From contig NZ_CP106841.1 of NCBI RefSeq assembly GCF_027557445.1, positions 186,001 through 250,000 on the forward strand: DNA of 64,000 bases. The letters run 5' to 3'. Source of the DNA: Paenalcaligenes faecalis. GTDB lineage: Bacteria; Pseudomonadota; Gammaproteobacteria; Burkholderiales; Burkholderiaceae_B. Shown in pieces: positions 43,412 to 53,630 of this stretch. Position 1 is the first letter of the stretch. The number at the start of each line of letters is the position of its first letter. The position numbers and the translations under genes are program-made. The notes beneath the pieces are model-generated. The model was given only the letters and a program-made list of their open reading frames with translations. It was not told where the DNA came from and made no database searches.

Positions 43412-46400
43412 GGCGTTGGCTAACGGCCTTTATTATGCGCCCTGTTGCCACTACGCTACTTTGTGTGGCGATGGTTTGTACGGGGCTATTAGCCTTGTGG
43501 CAATTACCGGTTGCCCCCTTGCCGCAGATGGATTTCCCGATGATTTCCGTGTCGGCAAGTCTGCCGGGGGCAAGTCCAGAGACGATGGCCTCCAGTGTGG
43601 CAACCCCCCTAGAACAGTCCTTAGGGGCGATCTCAGGTTTAAGTGAAATGACCTCGCGTAGCTCCGAGGGCTCGACCCGTATTACCTTATTATTTGAATT
43701 AGAGCGCGATATCAACGAGGCCGCGAGAGACGTACAAGCCGCCATCAATCAGGCACGACCGATGTTGCCTTCTGGAATGCGTGGTGTGCCTTCGTACCAT
43801 AAGGTTAACCCTTCGTCTTCTCCCATTATGGTGCTTGCGATGACATCGCCTATTGCGAGCCAAGGGCAGCTGTTTGATTTGGCGACCACCATCGTGGCGC
43901 AAAAGCTGGCTCAGGTAAAAGGCGTGGGCGAGGTCAGCGTAGGTGGTGGCTCATTACCTGCCGTGCGTATTAGCTTAAACCCAGAGGCCTTAGCGGTGTC
44001 AGGTTTGGCTCTAGATACGGTGCGTAATGCGATTTCAACTGAGAATCAGTTACGTCCTACCGGCTATGTGGAAAATGCAGACGAACAATGGTGGCTGAGT
44101 TCTGGCAAGCAAATGAATCAGGCTGAACAGCTATCTTCCTTAATTATTGGTTGGGATAACGACAGTCCTATTCGATTACGCGACGTGGCGCTGGTAGAGG
44201 ATTCGGTTGAAGACTTAAATAACATGGGCTATATCAACGACGAGCCCGGTGTACTGATTATTGTTCGGCGACAGGCCGATGCGAACATCATTGAGACGGT
44301 GGAGTCCATCCGTGAGCGCATCCCTTTGTTCGAGGCCATGATGCCTGCCGATGTACGTTTGCAGGTGGCTCAGGATCGCACCCCCAGCATACGTGCCTCC
44401 ATGGAGGAGGCGCAAAAGACCTTGTTTATTGCTGTGATCTTAGTGGTGCTAGTGGTGTTGGTGTTTTTACGTGATTGGCGCGCAGCCTTGATACCGGCTG
44501 TTGCCGTACCTGCGTCATTAATTAGCACCTTTGCCCTTATGCATTTATTTGGTTTTACCTTAAATACCATTTCGCTCATGGCGTTGATCGTTGCTACGGG
44601 CTTTGTGGTCGATGATGCGATTGTGGTGCTAGAGAGCATCATGCGCTACATAGAGCGTGGCTACAGCCCGTTGCGTGCGGCGGCTCGAGGCGTGCGGGAC
44701 GTGGGTTTTACGGTAACGGCGATGAGCCTGTCATTAGTAGCCGTGTTTATTCCTATGTGGTTAGTCGGTGGCTTAGTTGGTGGGTTGTTTAAAGAGTTTG
44801 CGGTGACTTTATCGGTGGCGGTGATGATCTCTTGGCTTATCTCTTTGATTTTGACCCCGATGATGGCGTCTAAGTTATTGCGTGTTCGTTATCAACCGCG
44901 ATTGGTCGATCAGGCCGTCGGGAGAGTGGCTCAGGGTTTTCAGCGATTAGGCCAAGGGGTCATGACAGGCTACAGCGCAACCTTGCGTTTTGCCTTGCGC
45001 TATAAGTTTTTAACGCTGCTCTCTTTGGTGGCGACCATTGTGTTAAATGGCTATTTGTATACGGTCGTGCCTAAAGGGCTGTTTCCACAGCAGGATACGG
45101 GTCAATTAATGGGTTTTTTTAGGGCCGATAGAGGCATGTCCTTTGAGGCCGTTAAGCCTAAGTTAGATCATTTTCGCCAGATTTTATTAGCCGATCCAGC
45201 AGTACGTAGTGTGGCTGTGTTTGCTGGCGGGCGAGGTGGCAGCAATTCATCCATGATTTTAGTTGAGCTTCTGCCGATGGATGAACGCGATGTCAGTGCC
45301 TTTGATGTGGTGTCACGATTGCGCAATAAGCTGCAATCAGAACCGGGAGCCCGTATGTTTTTGACCCCACAACAAGATATTTTTGTCGGGGGCGGGCTAG
45401 GGCGATCTGGGTCGTATAGCTATAGTTTATTAGCCAGCGATTTGGCCTTGCTAAAAGAATGGCAACCCAAAGTGCAGCGTGCGATGGCGGCCTTGCCGGA
45501 ACTCACTGATGTGGATACCGATGCGGACGATAAAGGAAGCCGTATAGAGCTGCGCATTGATCGAGAAAAAGCCACCTCGTTAGGCATTGATATGGCCCTA
45601 GTTGCCTCTACCTTAAATAATGCCTTTAGTCAGCGACAGGTTTCGGTGGTGTATGGGCGTTTGAATCAATACTATATTGTGATGGGTGTGGCCCCGCAGT
45701 TTGCTCAGGATATTGACTCATTACGTAGGCTAGAGGTCGTAACGCGTGACGGGCGACGTGTTCCTTTGGCGGCTTTTACGTATTTTGAGCACGGTAATGC
45801 ACCACTTAGCGTCAGTCATCAGGGCTTATTCATTGCCGAAAGTGTGTCTTTTGGTTTAGCCGATGGGGTGTCGTTAGATCAGGCCGTCGCCGCCATTGAT
45901 GCGGCGATGGCACAGATTAGTTTGCCTACTCATCAAATTCAGGCTGGGTATGAAGGGTCGGCGCGAATGATGCAAAATGCCTTGGCCCAGCAACCGTGGT
46001 TAATACTGGCTGCCTTAGCTGTGATGTACATTGTGTTGGGCATGCTCTATGAAAGCTATATGCACCCACTCACCATTTTATCGACTTTGCCCTCGGCCGG
46101 TATAGGTGCGTTATTGGCGTTGCTATTGGTCGATCAAGAGTTTTCTGTGATTGCATTGATCGGGGTGTTTTTACTGATTGGTATTGTGAAAAAAAATGCC
46201 ATTATGATGGTGGACTATGCCCTAGATGCCCAGCGTAATCATGGATTAAGCACGGCAGACGCGGTGTTTGAGGCCTGTATGATTCGGTTTAGACCCATTA
46301 TGATGACAACGGTGTCGGCGATTTTAGGTGCGGTGCCATTGATTATTGCAACGGGGCCAGGGGTAGAAATGCGTCAACCTTTAGGCTTAACGATTGTAGG

Positions 46401-46503
46401 GGGGCTAATTCTTAGTCAAATCCTAACGCTCTACACCACGCCGGTGGTGTATATCTATTTAGAAAAAATCGCACAAAAATTGAGATCAGTAAAGGCGGCA
46501 TGA
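43408..46503 (+). CDS. mdtC: RND multidrug efflux pump subunit, MdtC type
   Basis: A 1031-residue RND protein related to the upstream subunit. It has the N-terminal [40 protein letters not shown] with the Asp pair, and [19 protein letters not shown]. Together with MdtB it should form the heteromeric proton-driven pump that exports bile salts, novobiocin and similar compounds in E. coli. The start overlaps mdtB by 4 bp and its stop overlaps the channel gene by 4 bp, implying coupled translation. Confidence 0.92.
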   Translation: MRRWLTAFIMRPVATTLLCVAMVCTGLLALWQLPVAPLPQMDFPMISVSASLPGASPETMASSVATPLEQSLGAISGLSEMTSRSSEGSTRITLLFELERDINEAARDVQAAINQARPMLPSGMRGVPSYHKVNPSSSPIMVLAMTSPIASQGQLFDLATTIVAQKLAQVKGVGEVSVGGGSLPAVRISLNPEALAVSGLALDTVRNAISTENQLRPTGYVENADEQWWLSSGKQMNQAEQLSSLIIGWDNDSPIRLRDVALVEDSVEDLNNMGYINDEPGVLIIVRRQADANIIETVESIRERIPLFEAMMPADVRLQVAQDRTPSIRASMEEAQKTLFIAVILVVLVVLVFLRDWRAALIPAVAVPASLISTFALMHLFGFTLNTISLMALIVATGFVVDDAIVVLESIMRYIERGYSPLRAAARGVRDVGFTVTAMSLSLVAVFIPMWLVGGLVGGLFKEFAVTLSVAVMISWLISLILTPMMASKLLRVRYQPRLVDQAVGRVAQGFQRLGQGVMTGYSATLRFALRYKFLTLLSLVATIVLNGYLYTVVPKGLFPQQDTGQLMGFFRADRGMSFEAVKPKLDHFRQILLADPAVRSVAVFAGGRGGSNSSMILVELLPMDERDVSAFDVVSRLRNKLQSEPGARMFLTPQQDIFVGGGLGRSGSYSYSLLASDLALLKEWQPKVQRAMAALPELTDVDTDADDKGSRIELRIDREKATSLGIDMALVASTLNNAFSQRQVSVVYGRLNQYYIVMGVAPQFAQDIDSLRRLEVVTRDGRRVPLAAFTYFEHGNAPLSVSHQGLFIAESVSFGLADGVSLDQAVAAIDAAMAQISLPTHQIQAGYEGSARMMQNALAQQPWLILAALAVMYIVLGMLYESYMHPLTILSTLPSAGIGALLALLLVDQEFSVIALIGVFLLIGIVKKNAIMMVDYALDAQRNHGLSTADAVFEACMIRFRPIMMTTVSAILGAVPLIIATGPGVEMRQPLGLTIVGGLILSQILTLYTTPVVYIYLEKIAQKLRSVKAA

Positions 46504-47885
46504 TGCAAAAGCTATGGATAGGGTTGTGTGGATTAGGTCTAATCGCTGGGTGTGCGGTTGGCCCAGACTATGAACCTACAAATGTGTATGTAGGCGATCA
46601 CTTTGCCGCTGCTACGGCCTTAGATCAATCCGCTTGGTTGCCTGTAGTGCCGCTGGATGAGCAAGGGGCGGGGCAGTGGTGGTTATTATTCAATGACCCA
46701 CAGCTGAATCAATGGATAGGTCAGTTGCATCAGGCGAATGCGAATTTAGCCCAAGCCGAAGCCCGTTACAGGCAAGCTCAAGCTGCCTTGGGCCAAGCCC
46801 AATCTGGATTTTTCCCCACCCTCGGTTCCAATGCTTCCGGTCAACGTTCTGGTTCAGGGCAGGGCAGCCCTACCAATCAATATAATTTGAATGCCTCTGC
46901 CAGCTGGGAGGTCGATGTATGGGGGCGAGTACGCCGTAGTGTTGAATCTAGCGATGCGAATGTGGCCGCCAGCGCCGCTGATTTGCTTGCGACCCGATTG
47001 AGTTTAGAAACCACGTTTGTACAGAGCTATTTTCAAGCTAAGCAGGTGCGGGCAGCACAGCATCTATACGATCAGACCATTGTGGCCTATGAGCGCAGTG
47101 TGGTCATGAATCAAGACCGTTTGGGCGTGGGCATGGTTTCTCCGGCGGATGTGGCCTCAGCGCAATCGCAACTCGAAAATGCCCGCACTCAGCGTTTGGC
47201 CTTGGATAGGCAATGGGGGCAATTGCGCAATGCGATGGCGGTACTATTGGGGCAACCACCGGTGGCCTTTGATTTAACGGTGGATCAGGGGTGGGGGGCT
47301 TTACCGGCTGTTCCAACGGGTTTGCCAGCTCAGTTATTAGCACGTCGTCCTGATGTGGCTGCAGCAGAGCGCCGCGTTGCGGCAGCGAATGCGCAAATTG
47401 GGGTGGCAAAGGCGGCTTGGTTGCCTAATTTAACCTTATCAGCACAAGGCGGCTACCGCAGTGGTTCGTGGTCTGATTGGATTAGCGCCCCCGCCCGTTT
47501 CTGGTCTTTAGGGCCTGCGTTGGCCTTGACCCTGTTTGATGGGGGCGCACGCACGGCCCGTGTAAATGAGGCCATTGCCACTTACGATGCTCAGGCCGCA
47601 GCGTATAAACAAACGGCCCTAGAGGCGCTGCGTGAGGTCGAGGATAATTTAGTCCAATGGCATGGTTTGCATAACGAGTTAACGAGTCAGCAGCGGGCGT
47701 TAGATGCTGCACGCCAGTCATTGCAGCTGACTCGTAATCAATATGATGCTGGCTTAATTGACTACCTATCTGTAGTGCAAGTCGAGACAAGCGCCTTATC
47801 AGCCGAAAGAGCCATGCTTAGTCTACAAAGTGATCTGTTTATTAGCGCCGCTAAATTGATTAGTTCTTTAGGTGGGCGTTGGTAA
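46500..47885 (+). CDS. Outer-membrane efflux channel lipoprotein (OprM/NodT family)
   Basis: A 461-residue outer-membrane factor with a lipobox LIAGC after a short signal peptide and the family phrase AVGPDYEPT directly behind it. Two repeats rich in coiled coil (AEARYRQAQAALGQAQSGFF; LAARRPDVAAAERRVAAANA-like, here LLARRPDVAAAERRVAAAN) and the C-terminal NQYDAGLIDYLSVVQVE are typical. It completes the MdtABC pump into a full envelope-spanning exporter. E. coli mdtABC has no channel gene and uses TolC; here the channel is in the operon. Confidence 0.9.
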   Translation: MMQKLWIGLCGLGLIAGCAVGPDYEPTNVYVGDHFAAATALDQSAWLPVVPLDEQGAGQWWLLFNDPQLNQWIGQLHQANANLAQAEARYRQAQAALGQAQSGFFPTLGSNASGQRSGSGQGSPTNQYNLNASASWEVDVWGRVRRSVESSDANVAASAADLLATRLSLETTFVQSYFQAKQVRAAQHLYDQTIVAYERSVVMNQDRLGVGMVSPADVASAQSQLENARTQRLALDRQWGQLRNAMAVLLGQPPVAFDLTVDQGWGALPAVPTGLPAQLLARRPDVAAAERRVAAANAQIGVAKAAWLPNLTLSAQGGYRSGSWSDWISAPARFWSLGPALALTLFDGGARTARVNEAIATYDAQAAAYKQTALEALREVEDNLVQWHGLHNELTSQQRALDAARQSLQLTRNQYDAGLIDYLSVVQVETSALSAERAMLSLQSDLFISAAKLISSLGGRW

Positions 47886-47896
47886 GCCGTGGTGTC

Positions 47897-48637
47897 TTAA
47901 TCGCCTTGCATCCATTGTTCCAGGCCCTCTACCCACTCTGAGGCCGCCAACCCGTAGGCCATCGTAATTTGGGTGGCCCGAGCATATAGCTCATCAAAAT
48001 CCACCGACGGCGGGTTTTTAAAGGCGATCGCGACGATGTTGCCATCGTGTGACTCAGGTAGCCAGGCTACGGCAGCAAAGCATTGCTGCAGATGATTCAG
48101 GTTGCGTGCATGCACATACTCATTGCCCAAAATATTGACGGTTAATAAGCCATCTTCGTGCAGTACACGCGCGCATTCTTGATAAAAATCAAGAGATTCT
48201 ATAGAGGGATTATCGGCTTCAGCACTGTACAGATCCACTTGTAAAATATCTACGCTGCTTGGTTGGGTCTGCTGCAGGTGCTGTAAGGCGTCTTTTTCCA
48301 GAACACAGAGTCGCGTATCATTGGGTGGTAACTCAAACAGATGGTGGCAAGCACGAATCACATCTGGGTTTAACTCTACGGCTGTCACTTGCGCCTCTGG
48401 GTAGTGCTGGTAGCAAAACTTAGTCAGGGAGGCGGCCCCCAGACCTAATTGCATGATGTGATCGGGCTGATCCATAAAGAGTTGCCACATCATCATTTGT
48501 TGAATGTATTGCAGCTCAAGCTGGTCGGGTTGATCTAGACGCATTGCGCCTTGTACCCAAGGAGAGCCTAGATGTAAATAGCGCACGCCTTCGTGCTCTG
48601 AGATGGTAACGGGGTCTATAGGGGCTGGATTACTCAT
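47897..48637 (-). CDS. Spermidine synthase-like methyltransferase-fold protein
   Basis: A 246-residue protein with a spermidine-synthase-like Rossmann core: MQLGLGAASLTKFCYQHYPE, VTAVELNPDVIRACHHLFEL and DILQVDLYSAEADNPSIESL. Polyamine synthases have a gate-keeping acidic loop that cannot be confirmed here, and many proteins of this size in betaproteobacteria are annotated only as SpeE-like. Its ATG overlaps the stop of the Nudix-ThiE gene by 8 bp. It converges with the efflux operon with just 11 bp between. Confidence 0.8.
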   Translation of the reverse strand: MSNPAPIDPVTISEHEGVRYLHLGSPWVQGAMRLDQPDQLELQYIQQMMMWQLFMDQPDHIMQLGLGAASLTKFCYQHYPEAQVTAVELNPDVIRACHHLFELPPNDTRLCVLEKDALQHLQQTQPSSVDILQVDLYSAEADNPSIESLDFYQECARVLHEDGLLTVNILGNEYVHARNLNHLQQCFAAVAWLPESHDGNIVAIAFKNPPSVDFDELYARATQITMAYGLAASEWVEGLEQWMQGD

Positions 48638-49625
48638 GGTTTTCTACAAGTTGGCGGATACCGGCAATGCCATGTGCGCCGTAACGATAGGCCGTGTGAA
48701 GGGTGTGAGCAGATTGACCACCAATGGCATAGACCGGGCGGCCTGCTTGGGCGGCGAGCTTTGCAAAACCTGACCAGCCTAACGCTGGCTCATCCGGGTG
48801 CGAGGGGGTATCTAAAACATGCCCAATGACGACAAAGTCACTCGCTAAGGTAGCGGCATGCGCCAAGTCCTGTGCATGGTGAGCGGATAGGCCCAATAAT
48901 TGATGTTCCGCAATAGGGGCGGGTTGGTGTTGTTTTACCAATTGCGCGGCATCTTGGCTGCGCAGATGCATGCCATCGGTATCGCCTACCCAGTCCCACG
49001 GATGCACACTATTGATTAGGCACTTAGCGCCGTATTGGTGACACAATTCGGTTGTTTTTTGCAGGGCATTGTGCAAATCGGATTCGGCGTTGTGCTGCAT
49101 AGCCCAGCTAGGTTCTCTAAACTGCACAAGGCGCACCCCATTGATAAGGGCTTGCTGTAGTTTTTGTAACCAGATCTCTACGCCGTTTGCATCGCCAATT
49201 GAGCTAATCAGATACCGAGAGGGCAGCGCTAACCAGTTCAATACCGGAAAGGTAGCAGGCAAAATGGGGCCTATCGCCACATCAATGGGCTGCTGTTGGG
49301 GACACCAAGCCAGTTTCTGGGATTCCAGTGGGGTAGGATCACCCTGCCAATCGGTGACTTTGCAGAAGTTTAATTCAACGGTACTGCGGGGGTAATGATG
49401 AATGTATCGTACCCACGGTAATACGGTGGTGGCCTCAATCGCAATTTCTTCTTTGAGTTCACGGATTAAGGCTTGCTCAACGCTTTCACCAGCTTCAATT
49501 TTTCCACCGGGTAACTCCCACCAATGAGGCCACGGTTTATCTGCTGGGCGACTGCCAAGTAATACGGCACCATCGGGTCGTAGGATGACCCCTACGGCGA
49601 CTCTTATGTAGGGCTTATCCGACAT
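48630..49625 (-). CDS. Nudix hydrolase (MutT-like) fused to a ThiE-like domain
   Basis: A 331-residue two-domain protein from the ATG at 49625. The N-terminal MutT domain has a full Nudix box (GGKIEAGESVEQALIRELKE followed by EI, about residues 38-60) and should hydrolyse oxidised nucleotides such as 8-oxo-dGTP. The C-terminal TIM-barrel half (about 145-331) resembles thiamine phosphate synthase, with LLGLSAHHAQDL, VIGHVLDTPSHP and VYAIGGQSAHTL. This fusion is known in beta- and gammaproteobacteria; the role of its ThiE part is unclear. It overlaps the upstream DUF815 gene by 11 bp. Confidence 0.88.
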   Translation of the reverse strand: MSDKPYIRVAVGVILRPDGAVLLGSRPADKPWPHWWELPGGKIEAGESVEQALIRELKEEIAIEATTVLPWVRYIHHYPRSTVELNFCKVTDWQGDPTPLESQKLAWCPQQQPIDVAIGPILPATFPVLNWLALPSRYLISSIGDANGVEIWLQKLQQALINGVRLVQFREPSWAMQHNAESDLHNALQKTTELCHQYGAKCLINSVHPWDWVGDTDGMHLRSQDAAQLVKQHQPAPIAEHQLLGLSAHHAQDLAHAATLASDFVVIGHVLDTPSHPDEPALGWSGFAKLAAQAGRPVYAIGGQSAHTLHTAYRYGAHGIAGIRQLVENHE

Positions 49626-50481
49626 GAGTGGCAGCCCAATCACGTGCAAATTGTTGTGCGACTCGACCTGATCTGGAGCCTCGATGTAGCGCCCACTGCA
49701 AGGCTTCCCGTCTGGCATTTTCAACTTGATCTGCAGGACAACCTAACTGTTGTAGCCAGTAATACACAATGTTTAAGTAGTCATCTTGTTTGAATTGATA
49801 AAAGGATAACCAAATCCCAAACCGCTCAGACAGAGATACTTTTTCTTCGACGGCCTCGCCGTAATGGAGTTCACCGGTAGCAGGAGTCGTGGTGGCTAAG
49901 TTGTCTGCTGCGTATTCCGGCATTAAGTGACGGCGATTAGAGGTGGCATAAATCAAGACGTTATCACTGGGGGCGGCAATGGAGCCGTCCAGAACGGATT
50001 TTAAGGCTTTGTATCCGCCTTCGCCATCCTCAAAAGAGAGATCGTCACTAAAGATAATAAACCGCTCTGAACGAGAGGAAATCAGCTCAATAATATCGGG
50101 CAAGTCACCCATATCGTTTTTATCTATTTCGATTAAACGTAAGCCTTGATCTGCAAACTGATTGAGCATGGCTTTGACCAAGGAGCTTTTTCCTGTGCCT
50201 CTGGCCCCAGTCATCAGCACGTTATTTGCGGGTTTTCCAGCAACAAAATTAGCGGTATTACGGGTAATGGTTTCTTTTTGTTGCTCAATATGTTGCAGGT
50301 CATCTGGGCTAATAGTAGCAATATGCTTAACGGCATCTAGCCAACCACGCGCACCGCGTCTACGCCAAATAAAAGCAGGCGCATCCCAGTCTATGGCAGG
50401 CGGTGCGGGGGGGAGATAAGCCTCTAACTGTTCTAGTACGCGCTCTGCACGTTGGATTAAATGGGTTAAATCGTAAGTCAA
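49615..50481 (-). CDS. DUF815 family AAA-type ATPase
   Basis: A P-loop ATPase of DUF815. Walker A is GARGTGKSSLVKAML, Walker B FIIFSDDLSFEDGEGG, and YATSNRRHLMPEY fits sensor 1. The start chosen is the TTG at 50481 with a GGAG site 6 bp upstream (288 residues); a GTG 102 bp further upstream would add a Lys/Asn-rich stretch without a ribosome site. Family function is not established. First gene of a leftward unit with Nudix-ThiE and the SpeE-like gene; divergent from ispB. Confidence 0.85.
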   Translation of the reverse strand: MTYDLTHLIQRAERVLEQLEAYLPPAPPAIDWDAPAFIWRRRGARGWLDAVKHIATISPDDLQHIEQQKETITRNTANFVAGKPANNVLMTGARGTGKSSLVKAMLNQFADQGLRLIEIDKNDMGDLPDIIELISSRSERFIIFSDDLSFEDGEGGYKALKSVLDGSIAAPSDNVLIYATSNRRHLMPEYAADNLATTTPATGELHYGEAVEEKVSLSERFGIWLSFYQFKQDDYLNIVYYWLQQLGCPADQVENARREALQWALHRGSRSGRVAQQFARDWAATHVG

Positions 50482-50673
50482 AATTTTCTCCGCTTGCTTA
50501 ACAAAAGCACTATTATGCTCAATTGACGTGGTTTTTTTGCCGTTGTGTTTTTTATTTAGTGACAAATTCGGCTTAAACGTCACAACACCGTATAATTATC
50601 CCTTTAGCCTTGGCTTTTACCAAGCCAACTAGGTTTATTTACCAAATTGGTATTTTTTAGTTCGGAACGCGCT

Positions 50674-51639
50674 TTGAATCTCCCAAATCTAATGAACCCT
50701 ATTGCTGATGACATGAAAGCCCTTGATGCGGTAATCCGCGGGCGCCTGAATTCTGAGGTCGTCTTAATTCGCACCATCGGGGAATATATTGTGGGCGCGG
50801 GTGGCAAAAGAATGCGCCCCGCTATGTTGTTATTGATCGCCAATGCTTTAGGCTATAAAGGCACACATCATCATCTATTAGCTGGCGTGGTTGAATTTAT
50901 TCACACGGCGACATTATTACATGATGATGTGGTGGACGAATCAGACCTACGTCGCGGACGCAGTACGGCGAATGCTGTCTTTGGCAACGCTGCCAGTGTA
51001 TTGGTGGGTGATTACCTTTACTCACGCTCCTTTGAAATGATGGTCGAAACCCAGTCCATGCGTGCCATGGCTGTTTTGTCAGAGGCGACAACGATAATTG
51101 CCGAAGGCGAGGTTCTACAACTGTTAAACGTGCATGATCCAGACGTGTCCGAAGACCGTTACATGCAGGTGGTACGCTATAAAACCGCGAAACTATTCGA
51201 GGCCGCAGCACAGGTAGGTGCTATTTTATCAGGGGCCTCCCCAGAACTCGAAGACGCCGCGTGTGCCTATGGTCGTCATATTGGTACGGCATTTCAATTA
51301 ATTGATGATGTGCTGGACTACAGTGGTGATGCCGAGGCATTAGGTAAAAACGTGGGTGATGATCTGCGCGAGGGCAAACCAACCTTGCCCCTGATTCGTG
51401 TTATGCAGGTGGGTACGCCCGAGGAACAACAGCTGATTAAATCAGCGATTGAAACCGGTGATGCTGATTTTGAGGCCGTAGCGGTAGCAATTGCTAATAC
51501 CGATGCGGTGGATTACACCCGTAAGGCGGCAGATGCCGAGGCAGATTTAGCCTTACAAGCCATTCGTCTATTTCCTGATAGTCCGTATAAACAGACATTA
51601 ATTGATTTTTGTGCTGCTGCCGTTCAGCGGAATCATTAA
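50674..51639 (+). CDS. ispB: Octaprenyl diphosphate synthase
   Basis: A trans-polyprenyl diphosphate synthase with both Asp-rich motifs, [11 protein letters not shown] and [10 protein letters not shown], plus [14 protein letters not shown] near the N terminus. It makes the side chain of ubiquinone. The start is uncertain: TTG at 50674 (321 residues, begins [17 protein letters not shown] upstream) or ATG at 50692 (315 residues). I chose the first because the LN.PNL-type start is usual in the group as I recall it. mobB follows within 8 bp. Confidence 0.92.
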   Translation: MNLPNLMNPIADDMKALDAVIRGRLNSEVVLIRTIGEYIVGAGGKRMRPAMLLLIANALGYKGTHHHLLAGVVEFIHTATLLHDDVVDESDLRRGRSTANAVFGNAASVLVGDYLYSRSFEMMVETQSMRAMAVLSEATTIIAEGEVLQLLNVHDPDVSEDRYMQVVRYKTAKLFEAAAQVGAILSGASPELEDAACAYGRHIGTAFQLIDDVLDYSGDAEALGKNVGDDLREGKPTLPLIRVMQVGTPEEQQLIKSAIETGDADFEAVAVAIANTDAVDYTRKAADAEADLALQAIRLFPDSPYKQTLIDFCAAAVQRNH

Positions 51640-51647
51640 TTTCTATT

Positions 51648-52163
51648 ATGATGCAACGAGTTTTTGGCATTGTGGGGCGTTCTGGCAGCGGTAAAACTAC
51701 ACTGATCGAGGCCATGATCCCCTGGTTTAGTGCTCAAGGTGTACAGGTGGCTGTTATCAAGCACAGTCACCATAATTTGCAGTTTGAGCCGCCCCAAAAA
51801 GACAGCTCCCGTTTTAGGGCAGCCGGTGCGCGCGAGGTCATCGTTGCCTCACCGTACCATTATGCGTTATTTCATAATCTACACGATCAGGATGAGCCGT
51901 TATTAGCTGATTTAGTCCAACGTATTCAAGAGGCTGATATCATCTTAGTCGAGGGCTATAGACAGGCGGACATTCCACGTCTAGAGGTTTACCGGCCCTC
52001 ACGAGGCATAGATCCGGTGTACCCAACCACTGAAAATGTGGTGGCTTTAGCCAGTGACCAACCTATACCGGATCTTGGTATACCGTTATTAGATGTAAAC
52101 CAGCCTACCGAGGTCGCTGCCTTTATTTTGCATTATCTGACCCAAATAGAACGCGCTCTCTAA
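51648..52163 (+). CDS. mobB: Molybdopterin-guanine dinucleotide biosynthesis adaptor MobB
   Basis: A 171-residue P-loop GTPase-like protein from the first of two adjacent ATGs at 51648. The Walker [35 protein letters not shown] and [20 protein letters not shown] define MobB. It assists MobA in making the guanine dinucleotide form of molybdenum cofactor. A moeB-type gene is present elsewhere in the window, consistent with molybdoenzyme use. Confidence 0.93.
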   Translation: MMQRVFGIVGRSGSGKTTLIEAMIPWFSAQGVQVAVIKHSHHNLQFEPPQKDSSRFRAAGAREVIVASPYHYALFHNLHDQDEPLLADLVQRIQEADIILVEGYRQADIPRLEVYRPSRGIDPVYPTTENVVALASDQPIPDLGIPLLDVNQPTEVAAFILHYLTQIERAL

Positions 52164-52185
52164 AGGGCTAATAAGGTGTTCGCAT

Positions 52186-53412
52186 ATGGATATTCAACTT
52201 GATATGGCGCAAACGGCTGGTTTAGCAGCCGTTTTTTTGGTCATAGGCAAACTCATCAAAAACCGAGTCCCGGTTTTATCTCGCTATTTTATTCCTAGCC
52301 CCATCATTGGTGGTTTAGTGTTCTCATTGATTGTGCTGTATGGCCATCAAAGCGGCTCGTTCAGCATTCAGCTTTACACCAACTTACAAGCTTTTTTGAT
52401 GACCGCTTTTTTTACTACTATCGGCTTTTCCGCTAGTTTTGAAATGCTAAAAAAAGGCGGCATAGGAGTTGTGCTGTTTTTAGGTGCAGCGGTCTTACTT
52501 TTGACCTTACAAAATGTGATTGGTGTTGGGCTTTCTGTGTTGTTGGGGCAAAGTCCACTATTGGGGCTAACAGCAGGGTCTATGTCGCTAACCGGCGGGC
52601 ACGGGACGTCAGGGGCTTTTGGGCCTATCTTGGCGGCTCAAGGTGTAGAGGGAGCGTTACCTGCGGCAATTGCTGCTGCTACTTGGGGGTTGGTTGCGGG
52701 CTGTGTGATTGGTGGTCCTGCCGGGACGTACTTAATGAAAAAGTACGGTATTACTGGACCAAGTGCCAGTGCATTACGTCAGGCTAAGGCCGCTCAGAAA
52801 AAAGAAAAAGAACAGCAAGACATTAAAAATAACACATCAGAAAAAGAGGGCGGTCTCTTTGAATCCACCGTGTACTCGGTTATTTTAGTTGCTGTGTGTA
52901 TGGGGGTGGGTTCGCTAATTATTGATTGGTTTGAGCAAAGAGAAATCACTTTGCCGGCGTATTTGGGCTCGATGGTAGTCGCTGCTATTGTGCGCAATAT
53001 TATTGATTGGCGTGGGTATAAATTACCCATGGCTCAGATCGAGGTGATTAGTTCTGTTTCTCTAGGCTTTTTTCTCGTCATGGCATTAATGACAATGGAA
53101 CTCTGGAAGCTTGCCGACGTTGCGGGCCCGTTGTTGGTAATTTTGGTTGTACAAACCGCCGTGATGTTTTTGTTCGCAACGCATATTACGTTCCGTATGA
53201 TGGGCAAAGACTATGATGCCGCTGTGATGGCAGCAGGGCATTGTGGCTTTGGTATGGGGGCAACGCCCAATGCGATGGCAAATATGCAATCCTTCACCGA
53301 GGTCAATGGGCCATCAACAAAAGCGTTCTTTGTTATACCACTGGTAGGCTCATTATTTATCGACTTTTTTAACGTCGTTATTATTACTGGCTTTGTCAGT
53401 GTTTTTAAATAA
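52186..53412 (+). CDS. gltS: Sodium/glutamate symporter
   Basis: A 408-residue polytopic membrane protein of the GltS family: early helices with FLVIGKLIKNRVPVLSRYFI and PSPIIGGLVFSLIVLY, the TGGHGTSGAFGPIL loop and the pseudo-repeated GHCGFGMGATPNAMANMQ in the second half. These two Gly-rich loops are typical of the inverted-repeat transporter fold. A charged cytoplasmic linker (KAAQKKEKEQQDIKNN) separates the halves. It imports glutamate with sodium. Confidence 0.93.
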   Translation: MDIQLDMAQTAGLAAVFLVIGKLIKNRVPVLSRYFIPSPIIGGLVFSLIVLYGHQSGSFSIQLYTNLQAFLMTAFFTTIGFSASFEMLKKGGIGVVLFLGAAVLLLTLQNVIGVGLSVLLGQSPLLGLTAGSMSLTGGHGTSGAFGPILAAQGVEGALPAAIAAATWGLVAGCVIGGPAGTYLMKKYGITGPSASALRQAKAAQKKEKEQQDIKNNTSEKEGGLFESTVYSVILVAVCMGVGSLIIDWFEQREITLPAYLGSMVVAAIVRNIIDWRGYKLPMAQIEVISSVSLGFFLVMALMTMELWKLADVAGPLLVILVVQTAVMFLFATHITFRMMGKDYDAAVMAAGHCGFGMGATPNAMANMQSFTEVNGPSTKAFFVIPLVGSLFIDFFNVVIITGFVSVFK

Positions 53413-53429
53413 AAAGAATCGCGTTATTG

Positions 53430-53465
53430 ATTTTCAAATGGTGGATTTATCCGCCATTTGAAAAT
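53430..53465 (+). terminator. Hairpin downstream of gltS
   Basis: A 16-bp stem, ATTTTCAAATGGTGGA and TCCGCCATTTGAAAAT, with a single wobble pair and a TTTA loop, 17 bp after the gltS stop. The A/T-rich base of the stem can supply U residues to the terminator in both directions. Confidence 0.75.
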
Positions 53466-53630
53466 CCTTTATATGCAAAATTACATATAGATCCTGAATG
53501 CATGAACTGGTTGTTGTTTTTTGCGTAGGTTGAGTTACTAAATAATGCAAAACACGGTAGGATGTAAGGGGGGGGCTCGTGTTTGTCCTGTTTTCTGTGA
53601 TTGCTATTTTTCTCTTTATATAAAAAATCT

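Noticed and set aside
40319-46503. Two similar RND genes in a row as a possible assembly duplication
   Set aside because: The proteins are clearly diverged throughout, with different N termini and loops, and the MdtB/MdtC pair is a known heteromeric arrangement.
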